A stretch of DNA of 64,000 nt from Gemmatimonadota bacterium. Its GTDB lineage: Bacteria; Gemmatimonadota; Gemmatimonadetes; Gemmatimonadales; Gemmatimonadaceae. This document shows, in pieces, positions 15,977-29,107 of this stretch. A program made the position numbers and the translations under genes. The DNA lies in the NCBI GenBank assembly GCA_027307165.1, contig DAHUXM010000021.1, positions 363,337-427,336 of the forward strand, given 5' to 3'. The notes under the pieces are model-generated. The model ran no database searches, was not told the DNA's origin, and saw only the letters and a list, made by a program, of their open reading frames with translations. Every line of letters begins with the position of its first letter. Within the stretch, counting starts at the first letter, position 1.

Positions 15977-16902
15977 TCGGAACGTGTTGGAGGTCGTAAG
16001 TGGCCCGCCGCGAGCGCGATGAGACCGGGTATTACTTCCAGTATGGTAAGCCACAGACGACTCATGATGGCAACGATGACAGCATCGCCGTACGTGGTGA
16101 GCCCCAGCAGTGGCAGTCCTTCCCAGATCCCCGCCTCGCGTACTCCTATGCCCGCAGGAGCGATCAGGGTGATGAATCCAACAATATACGCCGCCGTGTA
16201 TGCGGCAATGTAGAGTACGACTCCGCCGTGCACAGCGCTGCGCCCGAGGATCGCGATGGCGAACAGGCGGAAGGCCTCCCCGTAGGCGCACCACGCGAAC
16301 GCTGTTCCTGCGAGCGACCACCAGACGGTGCTCGACGGAATTACGGGAAGTCGAATATCCCGCTTCGTCACCTTGCAGGCAAGGCGCACGGCGGCCGGAA
16401 GCCACATTGGCGCGGCGAGAACCCCACCAACCGACACGGCTGCGACGATCGCAAACACTGCGGCGTGCGGCACCAGCCGCGAAGCGAAGATGAGCACCAG
16501 CGCGAGACCGGAGACGAGGTTGAAGACGTTCACGATGATCGACGAGCCAGCGGCCGCAACCGACGACGCTCCGGTCTCCTTGGCCATCACACCCAGGGCG
16601 GCAAGCGACCAGAGGTTACCGGGGATGTATTTGCCGAGACTTGCGGCGAACCAGATGCGCGCCGCGGTCCACCATGGCAGCTGCGTATCCCACGCCGCAA
16701 GGACTCGGCGCCAGGTCTCGACGAGGACTGCATAAGCGAGAAAGACGAGCAGCGAAGCCTCTATCAGCGCCACCCACTCGATGTTGATCGTGGCGACGCG
16801 GCCGCGAATCATGTCCCAGCGCCTGGAGATCGCGATGCTCGCGAAAACCACCACGAGAACAGCGAACACCACCTGGGCAATACGCATCCACCTACTTCGC
16901 AT
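15973..16902 (-). CDS. Lysylphosphatidylglycerol-synthase-type membrane domain protein (UPF0104-like)
   Basis: The 309-residue protein is almost wholly hydrophobic, with about eight spans and short loops such as WFAASLGKYIPGNLWSL near residue 85, the typical YIPG-type signature of the LPG_synthase_TM family (PF03706). It lacks the soluble aminoacyl-transfer domain of MprF, so it should not make lysyl-lipids; such stand-alone members are proposed flippases or lipid-associated proteins in glycan clusters. It overlaps the GT4 gene by 11 bases upstream and the YfhO-like gene by 4 downstream, so all three belong to one transcript. Confidence 0.85.
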   Translation of the reverse strand: MRSRWMRIAQVVFAVLVVVFASIAISRRWDMIRGRVATINIEWVALIEASLLVFLAYAVLVETWRRVLAAWDTQLPWWTAARIWFAASLGKYIPGNLWSLAALGVMAKETGASSVAAAGSSIIVNVFNLVSGLALVLIFASRLVPHAAVFAIVAAVSVGGVLAAPMWLPAAVRLACKVTKRDIRLPVIPSSTVWWSLAGTAFAWCAYGEAFRLFAIAILGRSAVHGGVVLYIAAYTAAYIVGFITLIAPAGIGVREAGIWEGLPLLGLTTYGDAVIVAIMSRLWLTILEVIPGLIALAAGHLRPPTRSE

Positions 16903-18055
16903 CGTCGCTCACTGCATCACGGTAAATGCGCGCGTAGCGCTCGGCAACACTCTCCGGTGAAAAACGCGCCAGTGCGGCAACCCTGCCCGTCTTTCCGAGT
17001 CGCTCGCGAAGCGCTGAATCCTCCACAATTCGTTCGACGGCCAGGGCCAGCGCGGCCACATCGCCCGGAGCGACGAGCGCACCGGTGACGTCGTTCTCGA
17101 TGACGTCGACCAGTCCGCCGGAGGCGAAAGCGACTGGCGGTGTCTCGCACAACTGCGCTTCGGCGGCGACCAGTCCGAGGCCCTCGTCGGTGAACGGCGC
17201 GATGAGCGCGGACGCACGCGCGAGCAGCTGCGGCAGCTCACCGTGCTTCACGTGACCGCGCCACAGAATTCTGTCCGCGACTCCGAGCTGGCCAGCAAGC
17301 TCGACCGACGCAGCCCGGTCCGGTCCGTCGCCGATTACGTCGAGTACTATGCTGCGCTTCATCGCTGCGAGTGCGCGGATCGCCGTTTCTATTCCCTTCT
17401 GCGCCGAGAGACGTCCGACGAACACGATCCGGTTCGCATCGCGGTCGCTCGTCGGTCCGAACAGCGACGTCGCAACTGGCATCGGAGCGACTATCGGTGC
17501 CGTGCGACACAGCGGCGCCGCCTGCGCGGCTAGCCAGCTGGAAACGCACGTGACGCGCGCGGAGCGCTGAAATACGTAGCGCGCAAGCGGGCGCGCCGCG
17601 GGCTTTTTCTGTAGCAATCGGAGGTCTGATCCGTGCGACGTTGTCACCAGTGGAACGCGAGACAGCCGGCTCGCAGTCGATGCCGCGACTCCATTGGGAA
17701 ACCACCAGTGCGCGTGAAGAACGTCGGGCTTCCACCTTGACGTCTCGGACAGGATCGCTCGGGTTTCCGATACGATAAACGAGCCGAGCGCCATCTTTGC
17801 GATGACCGATTGCGCGACGTCCTCGGCCATCGTGCCGCGGTATGCGAGTGTCTCACGAGCGCGTGGCGCGTAACGGAAGCGTCTTACGCGGATTCCCCGA
17901 ATCACGCTCGTTCCGGCGAGTCCAGCCGCCGACGGCGCGATGACGCGCACATCGACGCCGTGTTGTACGAGCGCTGTCGCGAGGCCGAGGATGAACGATC
18001 CAGCGGCGTCTCCTTCGAACCGTGGAAATGAATGCGCTACGAGAAGTGCTTTCAC
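16892..18055 (-). CDS. Family 4 glycosyltransferase
   Basis: The 387-residue protein has the GT-B two-domain architecture: an N-terminal acceptor domain beginning KALLVAHSFPRFEGDAAGSF, with the HAHWWFPNG and TSHGSDLRLL motifs, and a C-terminal donor domain with IVFVGRLSAQKGIETAI and the EX7E motif in DEGLGLVAAE at about 305-314. Retaining enzymes of this family build surface polysaccharides from nucleotide sugars. The start is a GTG at 18055, three bases after the stop of the GT2 gene. Donor and acceptor are unknown. Confidence 0.92.
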   Translation of the reverse strand: MKALLVAHSFPRFEGDAAGSFILGLATALVQHGVDVRVIAPSAAGLAGTSVIRGIRVRRFRYAPRARETLAYRGTMAEDVAQSVIAKMALGSFIVSETRAILSETSRWKPDVLHAHWWFPNGVAASTASRLSRVPLVTTSHGSDLRLLQKKPAARPLARYVFQRSARVTCVSSWLAAQAAPLCRTAPIVAPMPVATSLFGPTSDRDANRIVFVGRLSAQKGIETAIRALAAMKRSIVLDVIGDGPDRAASVELAGQLGVADRILWRGHVKHGELPQLLARASALIAPFTDEGLGLVAAEAQLCETPPVAFASGGLVDVIENDVTGALVAPGDVAALALAVERIVEDSALRERLGKTGRVAALARFSPESVAERYARIYRDAVSDDAK

Positions 18056-18058
18056 GCC

Positions 18059-19024
18059 TCAGCGCAGCGAGTCCGTGTCGCGACCGACGAGCTCTTCGAC
18101 CCGTCTCCGCAATTCGGCGATCTCGGCGCGCTGCGCAGCCATGAGCTCCGCGAGCAGGCCGGTCGCGAAAAATACGCTTCCAAGCAGCAGACAGACTTCC
18201 ACGAGCGTGAGCAGAGGGCGGAATCCAACGCCCGCGATGATGCGATACAGTACTGCGACCACGCCGGTCAGCACGCCGATGAAGAACAGCGCCGCGCCAA
18301 GTATGCCGAAGAACAACAACGGCTTGCGCGCGAAACGCAGCTCGAACCAGACCGCCAGCATGTCCAGCACACCCACGGGAATCCGGCTTAGACCGAACTT
18401 GGATTTGCCCGCCATTCGCGGATACAGCGGGATCGGTGTCTCGCCAACAGTGAAGCCCCGGTGTGCTGCGACGACGATCATGTAACGATGCCAGTCCGGA
18501 CGGACAGGAAGCGCCGCCATCACTTCGCGCCTGTACGCCTTGACCGAATTGAGATCGCGAACCGGCACGTCGAACAGCTTGCGACTCAATCCGTTGTATA
18601 TGCCCGAGACGAACGCCTTCTCGTACTCGCCTTCCTTTCTGCCCGTCATCATGTCGAACTCACCAGCGAGAATGGGTTCGACGAGCTTGGGGATGTCTTC
18701 AGGCTTGAATTGCAGATCCGCGGGATAGAATACGAGCACGTCTCCGCGGGAGTGGACGTAGCCCGTGCGCAACGCATCTGCGATCCCGCGACGGGTGCGA
18801 TGTCTCACGGAGCGCAGGAACGGGTATTTTGTTTCCAGTTCCGCGAGAACCGTGGCCGTTGCATCCGTCGACCCGTCGTCTATGACGACGACTTCGTACT
18901 TGCCAGGCTCGGCGGCAAACACCTCCGCCGCCTGACGCATGAACTCCGGTAAATTCTCGGCTTCGTCCTTTGCCGGGACGAGCACGCTCACCCGCGGAAG
19001 CCTCGCCGCCGGCAGAGAGGTCAT
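18059..19024 (-). CDS. Family 2 glycosyltransferase with C-terminal membrane helices
   Basis: The 321-residue protein has a GT-A domain (VSVLVPAKDEAENLPEF, VIDDGSTDAT, FYPADLQFKPED) and then two hydrophobic helices at about 225-285, ending in a charged coiled-coil-like tail (MAAQRAEIAELRRRVEELV). This is the layout of polyprenyl-phosphate sugar transferases such as DPM1/ArnC/GtrB-like enzymes, which move a sugar to undecaprenyl phosphate at the membrane. The coiled-coil tail after the helices is not usual. The ATG overlaps the rpoN stop as ATGA. Confidence 0.88.
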   Translation of the reverse strand: MTSLPAARLPRVSVLVPAKDEAENLPEFMRQAAEVFAAEPGKYEVVVIDDGSTDATATVLAELETKYPFLRSVRHRTRRGIADALRTGYVHSRGDVLVFYPADLQFKPEDIPKLVEPILAGEFDMMTGRKEGEYEKAFVSGIYNGLSRKLFDVPVRDLNSVKAYRREVMAALPVRPDWHRYMIVVAAHRGFTVGETPIPLYPRMAGKSKFGLSRIPVGVLDMLAVWFELRFARKPLLFFGILGAALFFIGVLTGVVAVLYRIIAGVGFRPLLTLVEVCLLLGSVFFATGLLAELMAAQRAEIAELRRRVEELVGRDTDSLR

Positions 19025-20484
19025 ACGCGTTTGCGCATGCGCGCCGGCAGCACGCCGAGCTGATCGCGATACTTGGCGACAGTGCGACGAGCGATCTGCA
19101 CGCCGCTCTCTCGCAGGATGTTGACTATCGCCTGATCGGTCAGCGGGCGCTTGGGATCCTCATCCTCGACGAGCTTCTGGAGCTGCGCCTTGATGCCGCG
19201 GGCTGAAACGTCCTCGCCGTCGGCGGTTGCGAGGCCGGACGAGAAGAAGAACTTCAACGGCAGCACGCCACGCGGCGTCTGCACGTACTTCTCGTTCGTC
19301 ACGCGACTCACCGTCGATTCGTGCATGTTGATCACCTCCGCGACCTCGCGAAGCGTGAGCGGCTTAAGGAACTGCACGCCCTTTTCGAAGAACTCGCGCT
19401 GACGTTCGACGATGTAGTTCATCACCTTGAGCATCGTCTGACGGCGCTGCTCGATCGCCTGGATCATCCAGTTGGCCGAGTTGAGCTTGCTTGAGATGAA
19501 CTCCTTGTTTTCACCGTCGAACTTCTTCTTGTCGCGTGCGATGTCCTGATACGCCTTGCTCAGCTTGAGGCGCGGAAGGTTGGCGTCGTTCAGAAATACG
19601 TGGTATTGCTCATCGATCTTGTCGACGACCAGATCCGGAATTATGTAGTTGTCCGAGCGCGCGCTGTAGCGCAGACCCGGTTTCGGATCCAGCTTGGCGA
19701 TTTCATCCGCTGCGGCCTGCACGTCGGTCGCACTGATCCCGAAGCGCTTGGAGATCTCGCTCCAGCGGTGATTGATCAGTTCGTCGAAGCAATCGCGCAC
19801 GAGACGGTACGGTACGGACTGTTGGAGGCCAGCCTCGCGAAGCTGGAGCAGCAGGCATTCCTTGAGATCGCGTGCGGCAATTCCCGGTGGATCCAGCGTC
19901 TGCACGATGGCGAGCATCTCTTCGCCCTCGGCCTGCGTGTACAACATGCTTTCGGCGATCTCACGACCGGCCGCCTCGGCGGCGCTCCGAGCCATGTCGT
20001 TCAACGCCACGACGATCTCCGAGACCGACGCCGCAAGATAGCCGTCGTCGTTCACGTTTCCGATGAACTCGTCTGCGATGAGCGCCTGGCGTGGCGTGAG
20101 CTCGAGCAGGGCGACCTGATCGCGCAGATGGTCGCCGAGGTCGCGCGTGCCTACGGTGATCGGCTCGAAGTGCTCGCGCTCCTCCCGCTCCTCACGATGA
20201 CCACCGGTGTCGAAGCCGTCCAGAAGAATCTCTTCCCAGTCGATCTCGTCCTTCTCGGGAGTCTGCGGCTCCTCGACGGCGGTTTCCGCAGCGTCTTCGG
20301 TCTCGTCTTCCTCTTCCTCGTCGTCTTCGACGAGATCGAGGAACGGGTTGTTGAGCAGCTCCTGCTTGAGATGCTGCTGAAGGTCCAGCAGCGGCATGTA
20401 CAGAAGATCCATCGCCTGATACAAGCGCGGATTGATCTTCAGGTCCTGCCGCATCTGGGTAGACTGGCTGAGGCTTGATCTCAT
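19021..20484 (-). CDS. rpoN: RNA polymerase sigma-54 factor
   Basis: The 487-residue protein has all three parts of RpoN: a Gln/Leu-rich activator-interaction region at the N-terminus ([29 protein letters not shown]), a very acidic linker (residues 50-95), the core-binding region, the helix-turn-helix region around [20 protein letters not shown] and the C-terminal RpoN box [10 protein letters not shown]. Sigma-54 recognises -24/-12 promoters and needs an AAA+ activator. It overlaps lptB by 4 bases (ATGA); an lptB-rpoN pairing is common in diderms. No activator gene is in the window. Confidence 0.97.
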   Translation of the reverse strand: MRSSLSQSTQMRQDLKINPRLYQAMDLLYMPLLDLQQHLKQELLNNPFLDLVEDDEEEEDETEDAAETAVEEPQTPEKDEIDWEEILLDGFDTGGHREEREEREHFEPITVGTRDLGDHLRDQVALLELTPRQALIADEFIGNVNDDGYLAASVSEIVVALNDMARSAAEAAGREIAESMLYTQAEGEEMLAIVQTLDPPGIAARDLKECLLLQLREAGLQQSVPYRLVRDCFDELINHRWSEISKRFGISATDVQAAADEIAKLDPKPGLRYSARSDNYIIPDLVVDKIDEQYHVFLNDANLPRLKLSKAYQDIARDKKKFDGENKEFISSKLNSANWMIQAIEQRRQTMLKVMNYIVERQREFFEKGVQFLKPLTLREVAEVINMHESTVSRVTNEKYVQTPRGVLPLKFFFSSGLATADGEDVSARGIKAQLQKLVEDEDPKRPLTDQAIVNILRESGVQIARRTVAKYRDQLGVLPARMRKRV

Positions 20485-21701
20485 ACGTGTGCTCCGGTGC
20501 CGCCGCCTGCAAATCGTTCGCGTAGGCGAGCGGTTAGCGTGGGGCCCAAGTAAATCTTCGCGACTGTGTCGTCGAAGACCAAGTCACGAACCGTGCCGGA
20601 AACCTTGACCTGTCCGTCGAACATTATGTAGGCCCGGTCCACGATATCGAGTGTCTGCTCTACGTTGTGATCGCTTATCAGGACTCCAATATTGCGCTGC
20701 CTGAGGCCCGAGACGATCGTCTGGATGTCGTGGACCGCGATCGGGTCAACGCCAGCGAAGGGCTCATCGAGCATCATGAACTTGGGGTCCGTGACGAGGG
20801 CGCGCGTGATCTCGAGCCGCCGCCGTTCGCCTCCCGAAAGTGCGTACGCCTTGCTCTTGCGCAGGCGCTTGATACTGAGCTCGTCGAGCAGCCGCTCCAG
20901 TCGTTCTTCCCGCTGAGACTGCGACAGCGGCAGCGTTTCGAGAATGGCGAGGATGTTGTCCTCGACCGACAGCTTGCGGAAGATCGACGGCTCCTGCGAG
21001 AGATACCCGATGCCCTTGCGGGCACGCTTGTACATCGGCATCTCGGTAATATCCTGACCGTCCAGCTTGATGCTACCCTCGAGAGGCTGGATCAGCCCCA
21101 CGATCATGTAGAAAGTCGTGGTCTTGCCAGCGCCATTCGGCCCCAGGAGGCCAACGATCTCACCCTGCCGTAGATGTATCGCGACGTCGTTGACCACCTT
21201 GCGCCGGCGGTAGACCTTCACGAGCCCTTCTGCCTCGAGCGTACTCCTTCCGGGGCTGCGATCCTCGGGCGCGATCTGTCCCGTGGCCGGCCGCGGAAAC
21301 TCTCCCGTCTGTCGCAACATGTCGGCGACCTGCGCACCTAGCGGCGCTATGTCGCTCCAGAGGCTATCAGAAAGTCTGATCTTGGTGTAATCGCCGACGT
21401 CGCCCGGCGGAATTATGACGACCTTCTCCGTGGCGAGCCGGGGGAGCACCCAGGTCGTGAGGTACGATCGCACTTCGTCCAGGCTGAGACGCCCGGCTTC
21501 ATGCTGCGCGTCCTTGCCTTCGTCGCGCAACGTCCGGAGATACTCGTCGCGGTATCCTATCGCGATGTCGTTGAGCGTCGCCGAACCGGTGTCGTCGGCG
21601 CACCGGACAAGCGCTTCGAGCGCCAGCACTGACGAGCGCTCGTCGCCCGCCGCGTGCGCGAGCAGCGACGCGATGACGTCGGAATAGATCGGGGCCGTCA
21701 A
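20481..21701 (-). CDS. lptB: LPS export ABC transporter ATPase LptB with a 150-residue N-terminal extension
   Basis: Residues 153-406 are a standard LptB: Walker [10 protein letters not shown] at 187-195, [11 protein letters not shown] with the Q-loop, the LSGGERRR signature, [11 protein letters not shown] (Walker B) and the switch His in SDHNVEQT. This cytoplasmic ATPase powers lipopolysaccharide extraction from the inner membrane with LptF/G and LptC. Residues 1-152 are additional: E. coli LptB is only 241 residues. The extension has a helix-rich, winged-helix-like pattern ([51 protein letters not shown]) and a flexible Pro-rich linker at about 133-152. The start is TTG at 21701, overlapping the previous stop as TTGA. 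GGAAGGAG at about 21255 could allow internal initiation. Confidence 0.93.
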   Translation of the reverse strand: MTAPIYSDVIASLLAHAAGDERSSVLALEALVRCADDTGSATLNDIAIGYRDEYLRTLRDEGKDAQHEAGRLSLDEVRSYLTTWVLPRLATEKVVIIPPGDVGDYTKIRLSDSLWSDIAPLGAQVADMLRQTGEFPRPATGQIAPEDRSPGRSTLEAEGLVKVYRRRKVVNDVAIHLRQGEIVGLLGPNGAGKTTTFYMIVGLIQPLEGSIKLDGQDITEMPMYKRARKGIGYLSQEPSIFRKLSVEDNILAILETLPLSQSQREERLERLLDELSIKRLRKSKAYALSGGERRRLEITRALVTDPKFMMLDEPFAGVDPIAVHDIQTIVSGLRQRNIGVLISDHNVEQTLDIVDRAYIMFDGQVKVSGTVRDLVFDDTVAKIYLGPTLTARLRERFAGGGTGAHV

Positions 21702-23083
21702 TGGATTATTCCCCGGCGCGGTGCCGGCGGCCTGATCGTCCTGGGAGCGGCGGGCTTCTTCACCAGCGTCGTATCGACTGCCTCGACGTAGACGCCGCTC
21801 GCCTTGTCGCGAACTTTGACCGTGTCGATGCCGCCGTTGCGGAAGTTGATGTCGATGTCCCTGCCCGTGACGTAATTGACTCCGGGCCGATCCTTGAACT
21901 TGTCGTTCTTGACGTGATAGTACGCGCGCGCATTGGTGCGCGACACTATCGTCTTGACCGGCGGCGTGTGCCCGCTGTCAGCCCGCGTGACCGTGTCGAA
22001 CGTCGCGATCAGCGTGTCGCCTCGCATCCAGTCGCGCTCGTCGGTCTTCATCGTCGCCGTATCCGGAACGCTCGTCGCGTAAGCGTTGCCAACCGAGATG
22101 ATCTCGTGGATCCGCTGGTTCGGAAGCAGGGCGTCGATTGAATCAGCAACGATGTCGCGATCCGGCGATGTCGCGTGTGCGCGCGTCTTGCCCCACGCCA
22201 TCGCCCGCTCCAGCTCGTTGTCGTGCACGCGGAGGTCGACCGAGTCGGCGTACAGCTGAAGGTCCTGACTCGTTGCATGACCATTCGGTGTTGCAACCAC
22301 GCGGTTCACCAGGCGATTCTTCGAGAAGACGTCGATGACGCCGCCCGTAAGCGTGAATGGCCGTGTGCGACGAGCTTCCACGGTCGGCTTCTTCATGAGC
22401 CGCGCCGTTCCCGATCCCTGATCCATGAAGGCCGAATCTCCGGTCGCGAACAGCTGTGGACGCGTGACGCGGACGTCACCGCCGGCATACACCAGACTGT
22501 CGGCGACGCTCGTGATGCGATCTGCAACGACGTCCACCGTATCACTCGGCTTGTGCGTCAGCGTGTCGATCTGGACTACCTTCAGCCTGGGCCGGCCCGT
22601 CGAAACGAGAATCGCCTCCGTGCGGATGGGCGCAACTGCGCGGTAGTAATCCGCAACGGGACCGCGCATAGTGCTCCCACTCGCCATGACGGCGTACACA
22701 TTTCCTTCGGCTCGAATGTGTTCCTCTTCCATCCAGTACGTCATGTGATCGGCGTCGACCTTCGCGCGTGGGTCGCTGTAGTGAACGTTGCCGATGAGGT
22801 ACATGAGTCGCTGATCGCCGTAGTACTCGGTGCTATCGGAAATGAGCGTGACATCCTGCCCCTGACAGCGAGCGATCGAACCGCCGCCGACATACGTGTT
22901 GCGTTCGCCGCTTGGCAGCTTGATGCTGTTGAAGCGTGTCGTACCCGCCGTCGAGCCTTCGATCTCGATTACACACTTGCTGCCCGGTGCAGGTCCGACG
23001 CGCTGCGCGAGCGCGGCCGGTGCAATGCACACGCTACCGAGCGCGAAGAGCAGCGCGACAGTCGATTCCAGGCGTCGGTTCAT
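21698..23083 (-). CDS. OstA/LptA-like periplasmic protein
   Basis: The 461-residue precursor has a Sec signal peptide (hydrophobic to about residue 24, ALA-Q cleavage) and then repeated beta strands of the OstA kind, such as [33 protein letters not shown] and [13 protein letters not shown]. OstA domains form the beta-jellyroll bridge that passes LPS from the inner to the outer membrane. At 461 residues it is more than twice the size of LptA and has several OstA units, but it lacks an LptD barrel. It lies directly between lptC and lptB, which argues for the LptA role. Confidence 0.85.
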   Translation of the reverse strand: MNRRLESTVALLFALGSVCIAPAALAQRVGPAPGSKCVIEIEGSTAGTTRFNSIKLPSGERNTYVGGGSIARCQGQDVTLISDSTEYYGDQRLMYLIGNVHYSDPRAKVDADHMTYWMEEEHIRAEGNVYAVMASGSTMRGPVADYYRAVAPIRTEAILVSTGRPRLKVVQIDTLTHKPSDTVDVVADRITSVADSLVYAGGDVRVTRPQLFATGDSAFMDQGSGTARLMKKPTVEARRTRPFTLTGGVIDVFSKNRLVNRVVATPNGHATSQDLQLYADSVDLRVHDNELERAMAWGKTRAHATSPDRDIVADSIDALLPNQRIHEIISVGNAYATSVPDTATMKTDERDWMRGDTLIATFDTVTRADSGHTPPVKTIVSRTNARAYYHVKNDKFKDRPGVNYVTGRDIDINFRNGGIDTVKVRDKASGVYVEAVDTTLVKKPAAPRTIRPPAPRRGIIH

Positions 23084-23649
23084 CAGTGAGTCGGGATGAT
23101 CACGGCGCCGCCCGTTCCGGACAGCACCTTGAGCACGTGAACGTTCTGAAGATTCGGATCGGACCGGAACCCGATTCCTGCCAGGCGCCTGTCGGGCTCG
23201 GTAATCACGAACGCACTATCGCTCGAAATCTCGTTCCTGCTCTGATCGTACTTCAATTCCTCCGACGTGAGGTGACGGCCGTCTTCGGAATTCACCACGA
23301 CATTCCCACGCGCCACCATCTGGCCCGTGTTGGTGTGATACGTCCCGCGTCGCGAGGTCAGCACAGCGCTCTTGACGCCAGCGGTCGTGTAGAAGGTCGA
23401 GTTTACATTCATCAGCTCGACGCGCGTGTTGTCGTCAAAGAAATACGCGGTATCCGCAACGAGCTGAGCGTGCATCACGCCCTGATCCGTGAGGTTGAAC
23501 TTCGCTCCATACATCACCTGCCCCGCGGAATCCGCGAGCGCCGAGCGTGCGGAAACCGGTGGCGTGGTCTTGTCGCTCTTGCAGCCGGACGCGACAAGTG
23601 TCGCCGCCAGAATGGTGGTCGTCACCGTCTTTCCGGGGCCAAAGGTCAA
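23083..23649 (-). CDS. lptC: LptC-like lipoprotein of LPS export
   Basis: The 188-residue protein has a lipobox, LVASGC (Cys23), and a single domain with LptC/OstA strand pattern (VMYGAKFNLTDQGVMHAQLVADTAYFFDDN; TYHTNTGQMVARGNVVV). LptC takes LPS from LptBFG and hands it to LptA. E. coli LptC is held by a transmembrane helix; here a lipid anchor replaces it. The ATG overlaps the kdsD stop as ATGA, and its stop overlaps the OstA-like gene's ATG (TGATG). Confidence 0.85.
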   Translation of the reverse strand: MTFGPGKTVTTTILAATLVASGCKSDKTTPPVSARSALADSAGQVMYGAKFNLTDQGVMHAQLVADTAYFFDDNTRVELMNVNSTFYTTAGVKSAVLTSRRGTYHTNTGQMVARGNVVVNSEDGRHLTSEELKYDQSRNEISSDSAFVITEPDRRLAGIGFRSDPNLQNVHVLKVLSGTGGAVIIPTH

Positions 23650-24604
23650 GCCACCCCCGCGCGCATGAGATCATGCAGGTGCACCACACCGACCAGCGAC
23701 CCATCCTGCGCTATAACCGGCATCGCCATGATGCCGTGCTCTTCCATTCGATGCACCGCGGCACTCCCGAGCTCATCGGGATCGGCAACCCTTGGAGACC
23801 GGTTCATCACGTCGGACACGCCAACGCGTAGAACGTCCATCTCGCGCTCCATCAGACGCGTCAGATCGCCAGCGGTCATTATGCCGCTCACGCGGCGCAC
23901 CTCGTCGATGATCATCACGATGCCGCGCCTTTCGGCCAGCTCAACGATCGCCTCGCGCACTGTCGCCGTGGGAGGCAGCGTCGGCAGCGAGTCGGTCAGC
24001 ATCACGTCGCGAACGCGCGTGAGAAGCTTGCGACCCAATGCGCCGCCAGGGTGAAAGCGCGCGAAGTCGTCCGCACCGAATCCCTTCTCCTCCAGCAAGG
24101 CAACCGCGAGCGCGTCGCCGAGCGCGAGCGCAACAGTGGTGCTGGTGGTCGGGACGAGTCCATGCAGGCAGGCCTCCTCGCGCACCCACGCGTCGAGTGT
24201 CTCGTCTGCGTGCGAGGCCAGCGTCGATTCCCGCTCGCCCGTGATCGCGATCGTCTGCACGCCGAGTCGCTTGAGATGATCCAGCAAAGGCAGTAGCTCA
24301 TCCGATTCGCCGCTCTTGGAGATGAGAATCGCGACGTCCGCTTCTCCAACGATTCCGAGGTCGCCGTGGATGCTGTCTGCAGCGTGCAGGAAAACCGCAG
24401 GGGTTCCTGTGGATGTGAGCGTTGCCGCGATCTTTCGGCCGATCAATCCCGACTTGCCGACGCCACACACGATCACGCGACCGCGCGCAGTGGCGATCAT
24501 CTCGACGGCGCGCACGAACTCATCGCCGAGCCGCGACTCGGCCTCGGAGATCGCCTCGGCTTCGAGGCGCAGAACGCGACGACCGCGCGCCGCAACACCG
24601 GCGT

Positions 24605-24626
<22 letters not shown>
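23646..24626 (-). CDS. kdsD: Arabinose-5-phosphate isomerase
   Basis: The enzyme makes D-arabinose 5-phosphate from ribulose 5-phosphate, the first step to Kdo. The 326-residue protein has an N-terminal SIS sugar-isomerase domain (VIVCGVGKSGLIGRKIAAT; SKSGESDE; the ThrThrSer cluster LVPTTSTTVALALGDALAV) and two CBS domains from about residue 205, as in KdsD/KpsF. The FHPGGALGRKLL motif between the two parts is typical. The ATG at 24626 sits 22 bases inside kdsA. Confidence 0.96.
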
Positions 24627-27845
<3,219 letters not shown>

Positions 27846-27976
27846 CGCGATCGACAAAATGGGGTGCTGGACGCAACTTTCACGCCACCAAAGTTACCAT
27901 TTGCAGAGTGGCGGCGCAAAGGGGAATTAAGCGCGAATGATGTTCCGAACGACCGTTCGACGGCTACGCATCGGCC
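27846..27976 (-). promoter_or_regulatory. Upstream region of the kds/lpt run
   Basis: This 131-bp gap should hold the promoter of the envelope operon. It contains two inverted repeats, AACTTT/AAAGTT at 27875-27895 and CGAACG/CGTTCG at 27946-27959. The latter lies just after the end of the upstream gene and may be a weak terminator. I found no convincing -35/-10 pair. Confidence 0.3.
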
Positions 27977-29107
27977 TCACGGCCCCAGCGAGATTCCGGC
28001 GCCGAAGTCGGATTTGTGCGTCCTGGGATTCACGACGTAGTCGAGTGTAAAGATCGAAACACCGAGACGCACTCCGATATTCTGGACTGGCCGCCCAAAT
28101 CCCCCGACCGCCGCGGCGCCCATCGAAAAGTGCGGAGCGATGTAGGGGCTGCCCAGAATCGGTACCTCGAAGTTGTTGATCGGAACGACGTACAGCGCGT
28201 CGAGAAAGTACAGGTGGTCGCCGCCCATGTTCAGCAGGTCGACTGTCGCGAGTGACCCCGATCCACCCACGTAGGCGTACCGCTGGCGCGGCGTGAAGGA
28301 GCTCGTTGCGGTGGCTACGATATGGCCCCGAACATCGAGGTGTTGCCCCGCCACCGTCCTCACACTCGCGCCCTCATCGAGCGTGACCTGCTGGAAATTC
28401 CCGCCAAGCGGCGTTTTTCCCGCAGCCTCGATCAGCACATTCGCCATGAGGGAGGCAGGGAGCCCCGCGTACTCCAGATGCCCGCCGCCGATGACCGACG
28501 TGATGTGGCCTGCGTCGATCTCAGGGTTCGGCCGCTCGATCCCGTTGGCCGTATCGCTGCGGTTGAGAAAGCTGAACGGACCGTTCCCTGCCCCGGTTCG
28601 CCACCCTGTGGACCAGTCGCGCTCGGCGCGCGCTCCGACAAAAACTGTCGCGGCCTCGACGTTACCCGGCAGATGCAACGACGACGTGAGACGCGCTTCG
28701 CCGCGATCGCCGCGGAAATAGTTTCGTGAATCGCTGCCAAGGCCAAGCGAGGTCAGCGAGTTGACGATATTCGCGCGAATCCAGCTGTCGTTGGTGAACG
28801 TGCCGCGTGACCCCGTCAGCGTGACACCTATGCTCGAATCAGCGGTGAACTGTCCGACTATCGAGAGTGACGGATCGATCTTGCCGAGGTGCGAGCGATA
28901 CGTAATCGCCGGACTCACGACCACCCTGTCGTCACCGACCGTGAGGGTCGGGGTGACCGGTACGGACAACCCGTTCACACGATTGTAGGTAGGCAGGTTG
29001 TCGAGCGTCAGCGGGAACTCAACGGAAACCTGCGCGCGTGCAGCAGGGGCAATCACAAAGACCGCCGCAAGTGCAGTCAGCACTCGCGTCAGCAACGATC
29101 GGGTCAT
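27977..29107 (-). CDS. Secreted protein, probable outer-membrane beta-barrel, unknown function
   Basis: The 376-residue precursor has a Sec signal peptide (LLTRVLTALAAVFVIAPAARA, cut before QV). The mature part has a regular alternation of polar and hydrophobic residues and many Gly-flanked strands, such as VVVSPAITYRSHLGKIDPSL and SMGAAAVGGFGRPVQNIGVR, as expected for a beta-barrel or a surface beta protein. It has few cysteines and ends GAGISLGP rather than with a classical terminal Phe. I do not recognise the family. It overlaps the glutamine amidotransferase gene as ATGA, so it may simply be the last gene of the fab-mqn-xer run. Confidence 0.75.
   Translation of the reverse strand: MTRSLLTRVLTALAAVFVIAPAARAQVSVEFPLTLDNLPTYNRVNGLSVPVTPTLTVGDDRVVVSPAITYRSHLGKIDPSLSIVGQFTADSSIGVTLTGSRGTFTNDSWIRANIVNSLTSLGLGSDSRNYFRGDRGEARLTSSLHLPGNVEAATVFVGARAERDWSTGWRTGAGNGPFSFLNRSDTANGIERPNPEIDAGHITSVIGGGHLEYAGLPASLMANVLIEAAGKTPLGGNFQQVTLDEGASVRTVAGQHLDVRGHIVATATSSFTPRQRYAYVGGSGSLATVDLLNMGGDHLYFLDALYVVPINNFEVPILGSPYIAPHFSMGAAAVGGFGRPVQNIGVRLGVSIFTLDYVVNPRTHKSDFGAGISLGP

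Noticed and set aside
15977..16405. N-terminal extension of the YfhO-like protein
   Set aside because: The frame there is Arg/His-rich and lies within the UPF0104-like gene; the ATG at 15976 with ATGA overlap is the better start.
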